Shown: positions 9,079 through 18,211 of the stretch, piece after piece
How the letters are laid out: the number at the start of each line of letters is the position of its first letter
Numbering within the stretch: the stretch's first letter is position 1
NCBI GenBank assembly: GCA_945861155.1
Contig: CAMATN010000005.1
Span: forward strand, 1 to 64,000
Origin: Rhizobium sp. Q54
GTDB lineage: Bacteria; Pseudomonadota; Alphaproteobacteria; ATCC43930; CGMCC-115725
Length of the DNA: 64,000 nt
Direction: 5' to 3'
Notes under the pieces: generated by a model
Databases searched by the model: none
The model's input: the letters and a program-made list of their open reading frames with translations, nothing else
What the model was told of the DNA's origin: nothing
Program-made: the position numbers and the translations under genes

Positions 9079-9744
9079 CTAGAAGCGGACGCCGATGCGG
9101 GCGCCGACCTCGTTCAGGCTTTGATTCTGACGCAGCAGGCCGGCGTTCGAGACATGATCGAGGTAGACCGAGATCTCGTATCCGGGGGTAATGAGATAGC
9201 CCAGCTCGAAGGCTTCGCGGAACAGCACGTGCGAGCCGAGGCTCTTACGGTCGGGTTGCCGGGCGATCTTCTGGCCGTCGTTGAAGCCGGGACCGAAAAA
9301 GATGCCGAAATTGATCCCGTCGCCCGGCCTGAGGACATCGCGGGCCAGCTGCCAGGTCCAGGTCGCGCCGAGATAATACTGGTTGGTGAAGCCTGCGGTG
9401 TTGAACACGGCTCCCAGTGTCGGGCGCGGCTGCACCATCCAGCCCAGATACCAGGGAAGCTGCGCCACCCATGCATCGGCCACCGGCGACTGAAAGATCA
9501 CCTCGGGGTTGATGTCGACACCGCTTTCCTTGCCGCCGAGAAAATGCACGTCGTGCGCCAGAATCCCGAATTTGAATTCGCTATAGGTCACGTTCTGCGC
9601 CAGGGCGCTGCCCGGCACCATGACTGCCGCCATGACTGACGCCACCACCGCTGCCGTGGCGGCGAGGCCCAGCGCCGATCCGCGCTTGCGCCGCGCTTTT
9701 GCTGAGGGACGGTGTCCCTGCCTCGCGCCCATTCTGCACCCCAT
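9079..9744 (-). CDS. PagL-like lipid A 3-O-deacylase (acyloxyacyl hydrolase family)
   Basis: This is an outer-membrane beta-barrel hydrolase of up to 221 aa. A basic N-terminus and a hydrophobic segment ending SALA-QNV form the signal peptide (cleaved near residue 49-50). The C-terminal part YLDHVSNAG contains the H-x-S-N-A-G motif that carries the PagL His/Ser catalytic pair (His197, Ser199), with a Glu at 212 as the third member, and the protein ends in Phe as barrel proteins do. PagL enzymes remove the 3-O acyl chain of lipid A and so remodel LPS. Start choice between ATG 9744 and ATG 9732 is uncertain. The next gene upstream on the same strand is a lipid-kinase-like gene. Confidence 0.8.
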   Translation of the reverse strand: MGCRMGARQGHRPSAKARRKRGSALGLAATAAVVASVMAAVMVPGSALAQNVTYSEFKFGILAHDVHFLGGKESGVDINPEVIFQSPVADAWVAQLPWYLGWMVQPRPTLGAVFNTAGFTNQYYLGATWTWQLARDVLRPGDGINFGIFFGPGFNDGQKIARQPDRKSLGSHVLFREAFELGYLITPGYEISVYLDHVSNAGLLRQNQSLNEVGARIGVRF

Positions 9745-9816
9745 GAAAATTCCCGCAGCAATCTATAAGGCTCTGGGGTCGAACCAAAGGGTTGTGGCAA
9801 GGCCCGTTGCGGAATC

Positions 9817-10719
9817 TCAGCAATTCTTGATCCCTGAGGATCGCGGCTGGACCAGGTACAGCGGCTGCTCGGAAATGCCAATCGCCATCGGCAAGTGCCC
9901 GACGAGCTCGCCATCGGCCTGCACCGGGACCGGCACGGCGGACGAGACCAGTGCATCGCGGCAGCGCAGGAAACTCACGTCGCGGCGCCGCGCAATCCGC
10001 CCGAGCACCAGCGCACCGAGATAGCTCAGCACGGCGAGCCGGCCGGCGCGGCGAAACAGCACCAGGTCGAGAATCGGCTCGGCCAGATCCGCCCGCGGCG
10101 CCACGACAAAGGGTCCGGCGTAAAACCGGCCCTTCGCGGCGATCACGGCGGACGCGCGATGCTCGACCCCGCCGACGCTGACAACCAGTTCGAGGGCGCG
10201 ATACCGCACCAAGCGCCGCACAATGGCCCAGGCGAAGGCGAAGCGGCCGACATAGTGCTTCAGCCGCGGATCGACCGCCGCCACGGTCTCGGCGTCGAAC
10301 CCGCTGCTCGCCGTCGTCAAAAACAGCCGGTCGCCGACCCGGCCCGGCCAAACCGGCCGAACCGGACCGCTGGCGATCAGCGTCGCCAACGCTTCCGGGC
10401 GGCGCGGCAGTCCAAGATCGCGCGCGAGCACATTGGCGGTGCCGAACGGCAGCAGCGCGACGGCGCGCGCCGTGGCGCCGATCCCGTTGACGACGGCGTT
10501 GATCGTCCCGTCGCCGCCGGCCGCGACGACGATGTCGAAATCGGGCTCGGCATCGCGCGCCAAGCGCTCGACATCCCCGGCGATCGGCCCCGCGCGGCGC
10601 AACACGACGCTACATCCGAGTCGTTGCAGAGCCGCGACGACCCGGTCGACCCGGCGCCCGGCATATCCCGATCGCCCCGCATCCGGATTGGCGATGATCA
10701 GCACCCGGCGGCGCAGCAC
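9817..10719 (-). CDS. diacylglycerol kinase-like (YegS/BmrU) lipid kinase
   Basis: This is a cytosolic or membrane-associated kinase of about 300 aa. It begins with RRRVLIIANPDAG, then has the nucleotide-binding AAGGDGTINAVVNG loop and PFGTANVLARDLGLP, the conserved motifs of the DAGK catalytic domain, followed by a beta-sandwich C-terminal half. Bacterial members phosphorylate diacylglycerol, sphingoid bases or related lipids. The start is not certain: GTG 10719 gives a normal family length, but the nearest Shine-Dalgarno-like sequence lies over 15 nt away; GTG 10704 is another option. It follows the asparagine synthase stop by 32 bp and is probably in the same transcript. Confidence 0.85.
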   Translation of the reverse strand: MLRRRVLIIANPDAGRSGYAGRRVDRVVAALQRLGCSVVLRRAGPIAGDVERLARDAEPDFDIVVAAGGDGTINAVVNGIGATARAVALLPFGTANVLARDLGLPRRPEALATLIASGPVRPVWPGRVGDRLFLTTASSGFDAETVAAVDPRLKHYVGRFAFAWAIVRRLVRYRALELVVSVGGVEHRASAVIAAKGRFYAGPFVVAPRADLAEPILDLVLFRRAGRLAVLSYLGALVLGRIARRRDVSFLRCRDALVSSAVPVPVQADGELVGHLPMAIGISEQPLYLVQPRSSGIKNC

Positions 10720-10751
10720 CGCCGCGACGGCTTTTGAATCCTGCTCCAGGT

Positions 10752-12710
10752 CTACGCCGCGGGGCGGTACGCTGGGGTTGCCGAATTCCCCTCGACCCCG
10801 GCCCCGTCGATCCAGGTCCGGTACCAAAGTTCCAGCATCAACAGCGCCCACAGCCGGGTGTGGTGGTTGGCGCGCAGCGCACAATGCTCGTCCAACAGGC
10901 GCTGCACGTAATCCGGGCGCATCAGGCCGCGCGCGCGCGCCGCCGGTCCGAGCAGCGTGTCGTAGGCCATGTCCTTCAACTCGCGCCGCAGCCATTGATC
11001 GATCGGCGCGCCGAACCCCATCTTGCGCCGGCGCACGACCTGCGGCGGCAAATAGGGCGCCATCGCCGCCTTGAACAAAGCCTTGGTCGTGCCGCCCGCC
11101 ATCTTGATCTCGGCCGGAATGCGCGCCGCCCATTCAAGGAGGACATGGTCGAGCAGCGGCGAGCGCGTTTCGAGGCCTTGGGCCATGCTGGCGACATCAA
11201 CCTTCACCATCAAATCGTCCGGCAGATAGGTGTGGATGTCGGCCCGGTTGGCGCCCTCGACCAGGCTCCCGGCGCGCGCGAAATAGGGCGCCAGCAGATC
11301 GAGCGCCGAGTGCGCGAGCTGGTCCTGCATCGCCGCGCCGTAGCCCCGCGCCTTGTCGGTATCGCCAAAAAACGCGATCACGCCGGCGTAACGCCGTTCC
11401 GGCCGCTCCGGCGGCGCGTTGAGGATGTCGCGAATCTGCCCCAGGCGAAGCCGGCGTCCGATCCCGCGCGGGGCCATCGAGCAGAGCCGCGCCAGGCCGA
11501 GCCGCGCCCAGGACGGCAGCCGGTCAAGCCGGTCGAGCTGGCGCATCGCCTGGTATCGCGCATAGCCGAGAAACGCCTCGTCGCCGCCGTCGCCGTTCAG
11601 CGCGACGGTGACCTCCCGGCGCGCCAGCTGCGACACGTACCAGGTCGGGATCGCGGAGGGGTCGGCGAACGGTTCGCCGTAATGCCAGACCAGCTTCGGC
11701 AATACCGCGACCGCATCGGGCTCGACGACGAATTCCCGATGCTCGGTGCCGTAGCGCTCAGCCACCATGCGGGCATAGCGGGTCTCGTCGTATTCCTTGT
11801 TGGGGAAGCCGATCGAGAAGGTCTTGACCGGGCCGGCGCCGGCGCGCGCCATCATCGCGACGACCGCGCTCGAATCGACCCCGCCCGACAGAAACGCGCC
11901 GAGCGGCACGTCCGCTATCATGCGCAGCCGCACCGCCTCCTCGAGATGAGCGACCAGCTCGCGCTGCAGTTCGGCCGGGCTCGCGGCGGCGCGCGCGGCC
12001 TGCGGCTCCGGCAATTCCCAATAGCGCACCAGCTCCGGCTCGCGCCAGCGCCCCCCCTCGGCATCGGGGTCGACCACCAGATAATGCGCCGGCGGCAGCC
12101 GCTGCACGCCGGCAAACGCGGTCTCGGGCGACGGCACGTATTGCAATGTCAGATAATGGTCGATCGCGCGCAAATTGGGCACGCGCGGCATTTCAGGCCA
12201 ATTCAGCAGCGCCTTGATCTCGGAGCCGAACAGAAAAGCCGCTTCCGTCGGGGCATAATAGAGCGGCTTCTTGCCGACGCGGTCGCGCGCGAGAATGAGG
12301 CGGCGCGAGCGCCGGTCCCATAGAGCGAGCGCGAACATCCCGCGCAGCCGGCCGAACAGCGCGGGTCCCCAGGCATGCCAGCCATTGACGATAACCTCGC
12401 TGTCGCCGCGGCTGCGAAACACATAGCCCCTGGCGGCAAGCTCGTCGCGCAACTCGGCGACATTGTAGATTTCGCCGTTATAGGTCAGCCAGACATCGCC
12501 GGCCGCGCTGGCGATCGGCTGATGGGCGAGCGGCGACAAGTCGATGATCGAGAGGCGCGCATGCGCCAGCGCCCCCTGCCCGTCGGTCCACACCCCCTCG
12601 TCATCGGGCCCGCGATGCCGCAGCGTGCCGATCATCGCCCACAGCCGCGCCTCGATCTCGGGATGCGGCATCCCCGGCGACGGCAGCACGAACCCGGCGA
12701 TGCCGCACAT
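10752..12710 (-). CDS. asnB: asparagine synthase (glutamine-hydrolysing), class II amidotransferase
   Basis: This 652-aa two-domain enzyme starts MCGIAGF, where Cys2 becomes the N-terminal nucleophile of the glutaminase domain (about 1-200; note RHRGPDDEG and YNGEIYN). The synthetase domain carries the ATP pyrophosphatase loop FLSGGVDSS and NGDGGDEAFLGY. The reaction forms asparagine, or an amidated sugar or peptide, from glutamine and ATP. Homologues of this length often sit in exopolysaccharide clusters, and here the neighbours are lipid and LPS-modifying genes, so a role in cell-surface amidation is possible. Assignment to the AsnB family is firm; the actual acceptor is not proven. Confidence 0.9.
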   Translation of the reverse strand: MCGIAGFVLPSPGMPHPEIEARLWAMIGTLRHRGPDDEGVWTDGQGALAHARLSIIDLSPLAHQPIASAAGDVWLTYNGEIYNVAELRDELAARGYVFRSRGDSEVIVNGWHAWGPALFGRLRGMFALALWDRRSRRLILARDRVGKKPLYYAPTEAAFLFGSEIKALLNWPEMPRVPNLRAIDHYLTLQYVPSPETAFAGVQRLPPAHYLVVDPDAEGGRWREPELVRYWELPEPQAARAAASPAELQRELVAHLEEAVRLRMIADVPLGAFLSGGVDSSAVVAMMARAGAGPVKTFSIGFPNKEYDETRYARMVAERYGTEHREFVVEPDAVAVLPKLVWHYGEPFADPSAIPTWYVSQLARREVTVALNGDGGDEAFLGYARYQAMRQLDRLDRLPSWARLGLARLCSMAPRGIGRRLRLGQIRDILNAPPERPERRYAGVIAFFGDTDKARGYGAAMQDQLAHSALDLLAPYFARAGSLVEGANRADIHTYLPDDLMVKVDVASMAQGLETRSPLLDHVLLEWAARIPAEIKMAGGTTKALFKAAMAPYLPPQVVRRRKMGFGAPIDQWLRRELKDMAYDTLLGPAARARGLMRPDYVQRLLDEHCALRANHHTRLWALLMLELWYRTWIDGAGVEGNSATPAYRPAA

Positions 12711-12747
12711 GGCTAGCCGCGCCCCTTGAGCGGAACCGAATGCATTG

Positions 12748-12846
12748 CGGTGCGTCCTTCGAGACGCGCTCCCGCGGAGCGCTCTCAGGATCAGGAAAGG
12801 TTCTAACCCAAACTGGAGGTTACCTGATCCTGAAGGGCGGCGCTAA
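12748..12846. repeat. partial copy of the CGTCCTTCGAGACG palindromic repeat
   Basis: This intergenic stretch begins GTGCGTCCTTCGAGACG, continues with a GC hairpin (CGCTCCCGCGGAGCG) and TCAGGATCAGG, and has a mirrored CCTGATCCTGA about 35 bp later. It shares the unit seen at 670-885 and 18937-19106 but lacks the long spacer. It lies in the 178-bp gap between asnB and the PhoX gene and may act as a terminator or barrier. Confidence 0.65.
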
Positions 12847-12888
12847 CCGCGCATCGGCCGCATTCGCGGCAGCCTGACGCCTCCGGCG

Positions 12889-14844
12889 TCACCCGATCTT
12901 GCCGCCGTCTTGTCGCGTGATCATCACGACGGACGGGCGCGGCGGCATCCCGGGTTTGAAATCGGGCCAGCGCGTCGCGGGATCGTCAAAAGTCGATTCA
13001 CGGCCGAATGGGGCCCATTGCTTGACGCCGTCGATGCCCGGATGCTGTACCGCGATGGTCATCGCCGTGTCGCCCGGAAGAAACAGACAGCCGCAGATCT
13101 CGGCCCCGACTGGCGCGCGGAAGAACATCCACCCGGTGCCGCGCAACGGTCCCTCGGTCTCGACGGCCCAGACGCCATCCGCCGTACCCGAGGTTTTCGA
13201 CCACGCCGACCCCTGGTCGGTGCCGACCCAGAGGCGGCCTTGATGGTCGATCGCCATGTTGTCAGGACAGGCGAACCAGCCGTTCGCGCTGGTCGCCTTG
13301 TTCCACAGCGCATGCACCTCGGGCCGATTCGGGTCGCCGCAGCGCACCAGCATGTCCCAGCTAAAGCGGGTCGCGGCGTGGTCGCCGTCGGGATTGGTCA
13401 ACTCGACGACATGGCCCCACTCGTTCTTGGCGCGCGGGTTGGCGGGGTCCGGGCCGGGCTGGTCGGGTCGCTCCGTTTTCTCGGGCCGACGCTCGTTGTT
13501 GGTCAGGGCGATGTAGACTTTGCCGGTGACCGGATTGGGCTCGATGTCCTCGGGCCGGTCCATGCGGGTTGCGCCGAGGAGGTCGGCCGCCCGTCGCGTC
13601 TCGATCAGCACATCGGCCTGGTCGCGGAACCCGTTCGCGGCGGTCAGCTTGCCCGCGCCGTGCACGATCGGCAGCCACTCGCCGGAGCCGTCGGGATCGA
13701 ACCTCGCGACATATAACGTGCCGCGATCGAGCAGGTCGCGGTTGGCCGCGCGCTCGCTCGGGTTGAAGCGGCCCTCGCTGACGAATTTGTAGACATAATC
13801 GAAGCGCTCGTCGTCGCCGCTATAGACGACGACGCGCCCGTCCTTGGCGAGCGCGGTCTCCGCTCCTTCATGCTTGAAGCGGCCGAGCGCGGTGCGCTTG
13901 ACCGGAGCGGCGGCGGGATCCGACGGGTCGATCTCGACCACCCAGCCGAACCGGTTGGGTTCGTTCGGCTCCGTGGCAAGGTCGAAGCGGCCATGATAGT
14001 CGGCCCAATTGTAGCCGCTGCCGGGAACGCCGTAACGCTTGTGGTTGGCGGCTTCGAGGTGGCCCTCGGGCAATTTTCCCCGAAAATAATAGTTGAAGTT
14101 TTCTTCGCCGGTCAGAAAGGTGCCCCAGGGGGTCATTCCTCCGGCGCAGTTGTTGATGGTGCCGATGATGTTGGTGCCGGCCGGGTCGGCAGAAGTTCGC
14201 AGACGCGGATGGCCGGCCGCCGGCCCGCCGACCCTGATCTCGGTCGCAAGCGCGGTGATGCGCCGATTGTATCGGCTGTCGCGCACCCACGACCAGCGAC
14301 CGTCGGCGCCCTTTTCAATTTCGACCACCGAGCAGCCATGCGCCGCCATCTCGATCTCGGCCAGTTCTTTGGTCATCGCGGCGAAGTTGGTCTCCTTGGC
14401 GCGCTGCCGCTGCTTCACTCCCGGAAACATGATTTCGGGCGCGGTGTATTCGTGATTGACGCACAGCAGGCCGCGCGTCGCGTCGATCGGCGCGTAGCCG
14501 ACGTAATCATTGTTGTAGCCGAACTGCCTGGCTTGGGCGGCGGCGCTCTGCGCGGCGGGATCGAACTCGGGCGCGCCGGCGACGATCGGATCGCCCCAGC
14601 GGAGCAGGATATCGGAACGATAGCCTTGGGCGACGTGGTGCGTCTCATCGACGCCGTGGGCGATCTCCTCGAAGCTGAAGCGCGAGCCTTCTGGCGAGCC
14701 CTTTGCGGATGCGCCGAACGCGCTCGGGGCGATCGCCGCCACCGCGGAGGTCGCGAGCAACCCGGTCAGCAGGTCGCGCCGGCCAACCCGCCGGGCAATA
14801 ATGTCGCCGAGCGTCGGATTTTTATGCGGCATGCGATTTTCCAT
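12889..14844 (-). CDS. PhoX family (DUF839) Tat-exported phosphatase
   Basis: This is a 651-aa protein with a twin-arginine signal: RRVGRRDLLTGLLATSAVAA, cleaved near FGASA. The mature protein follows the PhoX beta-propeller pattern, including LCVNHEYTAPEIMFPG, GTFLTGEENFNYYF, and the late block NMAIDHQGRLWVGTDQG. Family members are calcium/iron-dependent alkaline phosphatases that release phosphate from organic esters in the periplasm. The start may be ATG 14844 or ATG 14832; the second has GGAAAA 6 nt upstream. No PHO box was identified upstream, so phosphate control is not shown by the sequence. Confidence 0.85.
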   Translation of the reverse strand: MENRMPHKNPTLGDIIARRVGRRDLLTGLLATSAVAAIAPSAFGASAKGSPEGSRFSFEEIAHGVDETHHVAQGYRSDILLRWGDPIVAGAPEFDPAAQSAAAQARQFGYNNDYVGYAPIDATRGLLCVNHEYTAPEIMFPGVKQRQRAKETNFAAMTKELAEIEMAAHGCSVVEIEKGADGRWSWVRDSRYNRRITALATEIRVGGPAAGHPRLRTSADPAGTNIIGTINNCAGGMTPWGTFLTGEENFNYYFRGKLPEGHLEAANHKRYGVPGSGYNWADYHGRFDLATEPNEPNRFGWVVEIDPSDPAAAPVKRTALGRFKHEGAETALAKDGRVVVYSGDDERFDYVYKFVSEGRFNPSERAANRDLLDRGTLYVARFDPDGSGEWLPIVHGAGKLTAANGFRDQADVLIETRRAADLLGATRMDRPEDIEPNPVTGKVYIALTNNERRPEKTERPDQPGPDPANPRAKNEWGHVVELTNPDGDHAATRFSWDMLVRCGDPNRPEVHALWNKATSANGWFACPDNMAIDHQGRLWVGTDQGSAWSKTSGTADGVWAVETEGPLRGTGWMFFRAPVGAEICGCLFLPGDTAMTIAVQHPGIDGVKQWAPFGRESTFDDPATRWPDFKPGMPPRPSVVMITRQDGGKIG

Positions 14845-15127
14845 GAATGAACGGCCGCCAATTTTATCGAGCGTTTATGACGGTGATTTGACGCTCGCAG
14901 AAATTCAGCGCCGAGCGCGATCCGCGGCTTTGGGAGGCGCGATTCGCCCGCGATCATCTGGTGTCGGCTGAGCAGATCCGGCGGCGTGGGCCCAAATTCC
15001 GGGCATTCACCGGGGATCGGCAAAGCCCGTTGGCAGGATCGGCGAATTCGTGTCTTTATTTCAAGTTCACGGATGCGCCCTAACGTGCGGCGCTCAATTG
15101 GGTAACACTACCGGTCAACGCCTGTCC
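14845..15127. other. intergenic region without recognised gene
   Basis: This divergent gap of about 280 bp between the PhoX gene and the aroQ promoter contains no credible reading frame, no RNA gene that I recognise and no member of the repeat families seen elsewhere. It should hold the promoter of the PhoX gene. Confidence 0.5.
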
Positions 15128-15155
15128 TTGCCGTGGCCGGCCGGCGTGCTATAAG
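15128..15155 (+). promoter_or_regulatory. candidate sigma-70-type promoter of aroQ-accB-accC-aat
   Basis: TTGCCG at 15128-15133 and TATAAG at 15150-15155 are separated by 16 bp. Transcription would start near 15162 and give a leader of about 18 nt, leaving the GGAG at 15170-15173 just inside the transcript. This is a pattern match only. Confidence 0.4.
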
Positions 15156-15179
15156 GCGAGCAGCGACACGGAGTGTCTG

Positions 15180-15638
15180 TTGCCAACAATCTTTATCCTG
15201 AACGGCCCCAATCTGAATTTGCTTGGGGTGCGCGAGCCCGCCACTTATGGTTACGACACGCTGGCGGATGTCGAGGAGCGCTGTCTCGCGCGCGCGAACG
15301 CGCTCGACCTGACGATCGAGTTCCGCCAGAGCAACCATGAAGGCCATCTCGTCGATTGGATCCACGAGGCCCGCGAGGCGGCCGATGGCATCATCCTTAA
15401 CGCCGGCGCGCTGACCCATACGTCGATCGCGATCCTCGACGCATTGAACGCCGCCGACCTTCCGGTCATCGAGGTCCATCTGTCGAATATCTTTCGGCGC
15501 GAGACGTTCCGCCACCATTCCTATGTCAGCTTCGCCGCGCGCGGCGTGATTTGCGGCCTCGGCCCGCATGGCTATGAGCTGGCCCTGGAGGCGCTCGCCA
15601 GCGTCATCGAGGCCGAAGCGGCGGAGGCAATCCGGTGA
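15180..15638 (+). CDS. aroQ: type II 3-dehydroquinate dehydratase
   Basis: AroQ is the small dodecameric dehydroquinase (152 aa) that dehydrates 3-dehydroquinate to 3-dehydroshikimate in aromatic amino acid synthesis. The signature [19 protein letters not shown] includes the catalytic Tyr, and the downstream [14 protein letters not shown] and VEVHLSN-like ([13 protein letters not shown]) blocks carry the substrate-binding Asn and catalytic His region. The start is a rare TTG at 15180, supported by GGAG 6 nt upstream. The stop overlaps the accB start, the usual aroQ-accB-accC order of alphaproteobacteria. Confidence 0.97.
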   Translation: MPTIFILNGPNLNLLGVREPATYGYDTLADVEERCLARANALDLTIEFRQSNHEGHLVDWIHEAREAADGIILNAGALTHTSIAILDALNAADLPVIEVHLSNIFRRETFRHHSYVSFAARGVICGLGPHGYELALEALASVIEAEAAEAIR

Positions 15639-16135
15639 AGGTCGGAGGTCGACGACCGCCCCTCGCGCCGGATGCCGAGGTGATCCGCGCGCTGGCCGGG
15701 CTGCTCGCCGAAACCGGCCTGACCGAGATTGAATACGCGATCGGCGACCACCGCATCCGGGTGGCGCGCGAACCCGTCGGCCGCTCGGCGCCAGCGGTCA
15801 ACGGCCCCCCGGCCAACGGTTACGCGAACGGGCACGCGCCCGCCGCGCCCGCCGAACCGAACGCTCCGCCCGAGACGCCGGCGAAAGCCGCGTCCGATCA
15901 TCCCGGCACACTGACCTCGCCGATCGTTGGGGTTGCCTATCTGTCGGCACAGCCCGGCGCGGCGCCGTTCGTGCGGGTCGGCGACACGGTCAGCAAGGGC
16001 CAGACGCTGCTGATCATCGAGGCGATGAAGGTGATGAACCAGATCAGCGCACCGCGCGCCGGCCGCCTGACCGGGATATTTGTCGAGGATGCCGACGCGG
16101 TCGAATATGGCGCGCCGTTGATGCTGATCGAGTGA
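15635..16135 (+). CDS. accB: acetyl-CoA carboxylase biotin carboxyl carrier protein
   Basis: AccB is the biotin carrier of acetyl-CoA carboxylase (166 aa), the first committed step of fatty-acid synthesis. The C-terminal biotinyl domain has the acceptor lysine in EAMKVMN (Lys132, 35 residues before the end). An Ala/Pro-rich linker (about 50-90) joins it to a short N-terminal domain that begins [16 protein letters not shown]. The GTG start at 15635 overlaps the aroQ stop (GTGA), so translation is coupled. The accC gene follows after 19 bp. Confidence 0.95.
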   Translation: MKVGGRRPPLAPDAEVIRALAGLLAETGLTEIEYAIGDHRIRVAREPVGRSAPAVNGPPANGYANGHAPAAPAEPNAPPETPAKAASDHPGTLTSPIVGVAYLSAQPGAAPFVRVGDTVSKGQTLLIIEAMKVMNQISAPRAGRLTGIFVEDADAVEYGAPLMLIE

Positions 16136-16154
16136 GCGGGCGACGATCGGCGCG

Positions 16155-17513
16155 ATGTTCGAGAAGGTGCTGATCGCCAATCGCGGCGAAATCGCGTTGC
16201 GCATTCATCGCGCCTGCCACGAGATGGGCATCAAGACCGTCGCGGTGCATTCGACCGCCGACGCGCAGGCGATGCATGTCCGGCTCGCCGACGAGACGGT
16301 CTGCATCGGCCCGCCACCGGCTCGAGCGAGTTATCTCAACGTCGTGGCGATCCTCAGCGCGGCGACGATCACCGGCGCCGACGCGATCCATCCCGGGCTC
16401 GGCTTTCTCGCCGAGAACGCCGATTTCGCCGCCGCGGTCGAGGAGACCGGCTTTACCTTTATCGGCCCCTCGCCCGAGCATATAAGGCTGATGGGCGACA
16501 AGGTGCGCGCCAAGGCGGAGGCAACCCGGCTCGGCATCCCGGTCGTGCCGGGCTCAGCCGACGCAGTGCGCAACATCGCCGAGGCGGAGCGGGCGGCGCG
16601 CGCGATCGGCTATCCGGTGCTGCTGAAGGCGTCGGCCGGGGGTGGCGGGCGCGGGATGAAGCTGGCGCACGACGCCGCCGCGCTCGCCCAATTGCTGCCG
16701 CTCGCGCAAGCCGAGGCGAAAGCCGGCTTTGGAGACGATTCGGTCTATCTCGAACGCTACCTCGACCGGCCGCGGCATATCGAGGTGCAGGTGCTCGGCG
16801 ACGGCCAGGGCGGCATCATCCATCTCGGCGAGCGCGACTGCTCGCTGCAGCGCTCGCATCAGAAGCTGTTGGAGGAAGCCCCCTCCCCCGCCTTCGACTT
16901 GCCCGGACTGGAGCCGGGGCCGCGCGAGCGGCTTCTCGCTCTCGCCGTCGGGGCGCTCCAGGAGCTCGGCTACAAGAGCGCCGGCACGATGGAGTTTCTT
17001 TATCAGGACGACGCGTTTTATTTTATCGAGATGAACACGCGGCTTCAGGTCGAGCATCCGGTCAGCGAGATGATCAGCGGCGTCGATATCGTGCAGGAGC
17101 AGCTGCGCGTCGCCGCCGGCCTCCCGCTGCGCCATCGCCAGTCCGACATCGCGCCGCGCGGCCACGCGATCGAATGCCGCATCAACGCCGAGAGCCCGGA
17201 GGATTTCCGTCCCTCGCCGGGGCGGGTCACCGAGTATCACGCGCCGGGCGGGCCGGGCGTGCGCGTCGACAGCGCGCTCTACCAGGGCTATGAGGTCCCG
17301 CCCTACTACGACAGTCTGGTCGCCAAGCTGATCGTACACGGCGCGACACGCGAGGAATGCGTGATGCGGCTGCGCCGCGCGCTCGCCGAATACGTGATCG
17401 GCGGCATCGAGACGACGATCCCGCTGCATCAGCGCATTGTCGACGAACCGGAATTCCGTCGCGGCGAATACGACATCCACTGGCTCGAACGCTTCCTCAA
17501 GCCGGCGCCGTGA
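16155..17513 (+). CDS. accC: acetyl-CoA carboxylase, biotin carboxylase subunit
   Basis: AccC (452 aa) carboxylates the biotin on AccB using ATP and bicarbonate. It starts FEKVLIANRGEIALRI and has the ATP-grasp glycine-rich loop KASAGGGGRGMK, ERDCSLQRSHQK, the metal-binding IEMNTRLQVEHPVSE segment and the C-terminal GHAIECRINAE block, all in the expected order and length. The stop (TGA 17511-17513) overlaps the GTG start of aat, so the four genes form one tight operon. Confidence 0.97.
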   Translation: MFEKVLIANRGEIALRIHRACHEMGIKTVAVHSTADAQAMHVRLADETVCIGPPPARASYLNVVAILSAATITGADAIHPGLGFLAENADFAAAVEETGFTFIGPSPEHIRLMGDKVRAKAEATRLGIPVVPGSADAVRNIAEAERAARAIGYPVLLKASAGGGGRGMKLAHDAAALAQLLPLAQAEAKAGFGDDSVYLERYLDRPRHIEVQVLGDGQGGIIHLGERDCSLQRSHQKLLEEAPSPAFDLPGLEPGPRERLLALAVGALQELGYKSAGTMEFLYQDDAFYFIEMNTRLQVEHPVSEMISGVDIVQEQLRVAAGLPLRHRQSDIAPRGHAIECRINAESPEDFRPSPGRVTEYHAPGGPGVRVDSALYQGYEVPPYYDSLVAKLIVHGATREECVMRLRRALAEYVIGGIETTIPLHQRIVDEPEFRRGEYDIHWLERFLKPAP

Positions 17514-18211
17514 TCCGGCTGACGCCCGCGATCCTGTTGCAAGCCTACGCCGCCGGCATCTTTCCGATGGCCGAATCGGCCGCCGACCCGGAACTGTTCT
17601 GGGTCGATCCGAAGCGCCGCGGCATCCTGCCGCTCGATGCCTTCCACGTGCCGCGCCGGCTGAAGCGGGTGCTGCGCCGCGGGGACATCGAGGTGCGCTG
17701 CGACAGCGCCTTCGCGGCGGTCATGCGCGGCTGCGCCGAAGCCAGCGAGATGCGCCCGACGACCTGGATCAACGACGAGATCGTGCGACTCTACGGCGGC
17801 CTCTTTGCGCAAGGCGCCGCGCACAGCGTCGAGTGCTGGCACGAGGGGGAATTGGTCGGCGGCCTCTACGGCGTCTCGCTCGGCGCCGCGTTTTTCGGCG
17901 AGAGCATGTTCAGCCGGGTGACCGACGCCAGCAAGATCGCGCTCGTCCATCTGGTTGTGCGGCTGCGGCTTGGCGGCTATCGCCTGCTCGATACCCAGTT
18001 CCTGACGCCGCACCTGGCGCAGTTCGGCGGCATCGAGGTGTCGCGCGCGCGCTATCACCGGATGTTGGCCGAGGCGCTGCGCTACCGCGCGGATTTCCCC
18101 CGGGTCTTGCCCGACGGTTTGCCCGCTTGGCTGGGAGCAGCCGGAGTCGCCGCCGCGGCGGGCGTTGGCGAACCGCTCCCGCCTTTGCATTCGAGCAGGT
18201 TGACGTCGTAG
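17510..18211 (+). CDS. aat: leucyl/phenylalanyl-tRNA--protein transferase
   Basis: Aat (233 aa) attaches Leu or Phe from aminoacyl-tRNA to N-terminal Arg or Lys of proteins, marking them for ClpAP degradation through the N-end rule. The start is GTG 17510 overlapping the accC stop; the longer frame upstream is within accC. Family motifs include AYAAGIFPMAE, FWVDPKRRGILPL, TTWINDEIVRLY, GGLYGVSLGAAFFGESMFSR and LLDTQFLTPHLAQFGG. The last about 43 codons overlap, on the opposite strand, the 3' end of the DUF2155 gene by 130 bp, an unusually long convergent overlap. Confidence 0.95.
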   Translation: MIRLTPAILLQAYAAGIFPMAESAADPELFWVDPKRRGILPLDAFHVPRRLKRVLRRGDIEVRCDSAFAAVMRGCAEASEMRPTTWINDEIVRLYGGLFAQGAAHSVECWHEGELVGGLYGVSLGAAFFGESMFSRVTDASKIALVHLVVRLRLGGYRLLDTQFLTPHLAQFGGIEVSRARYHRMLAEALRYRADFPRVLPDGLPAWLGAAGVAAAAGVGEPLPPLHSSRLTS

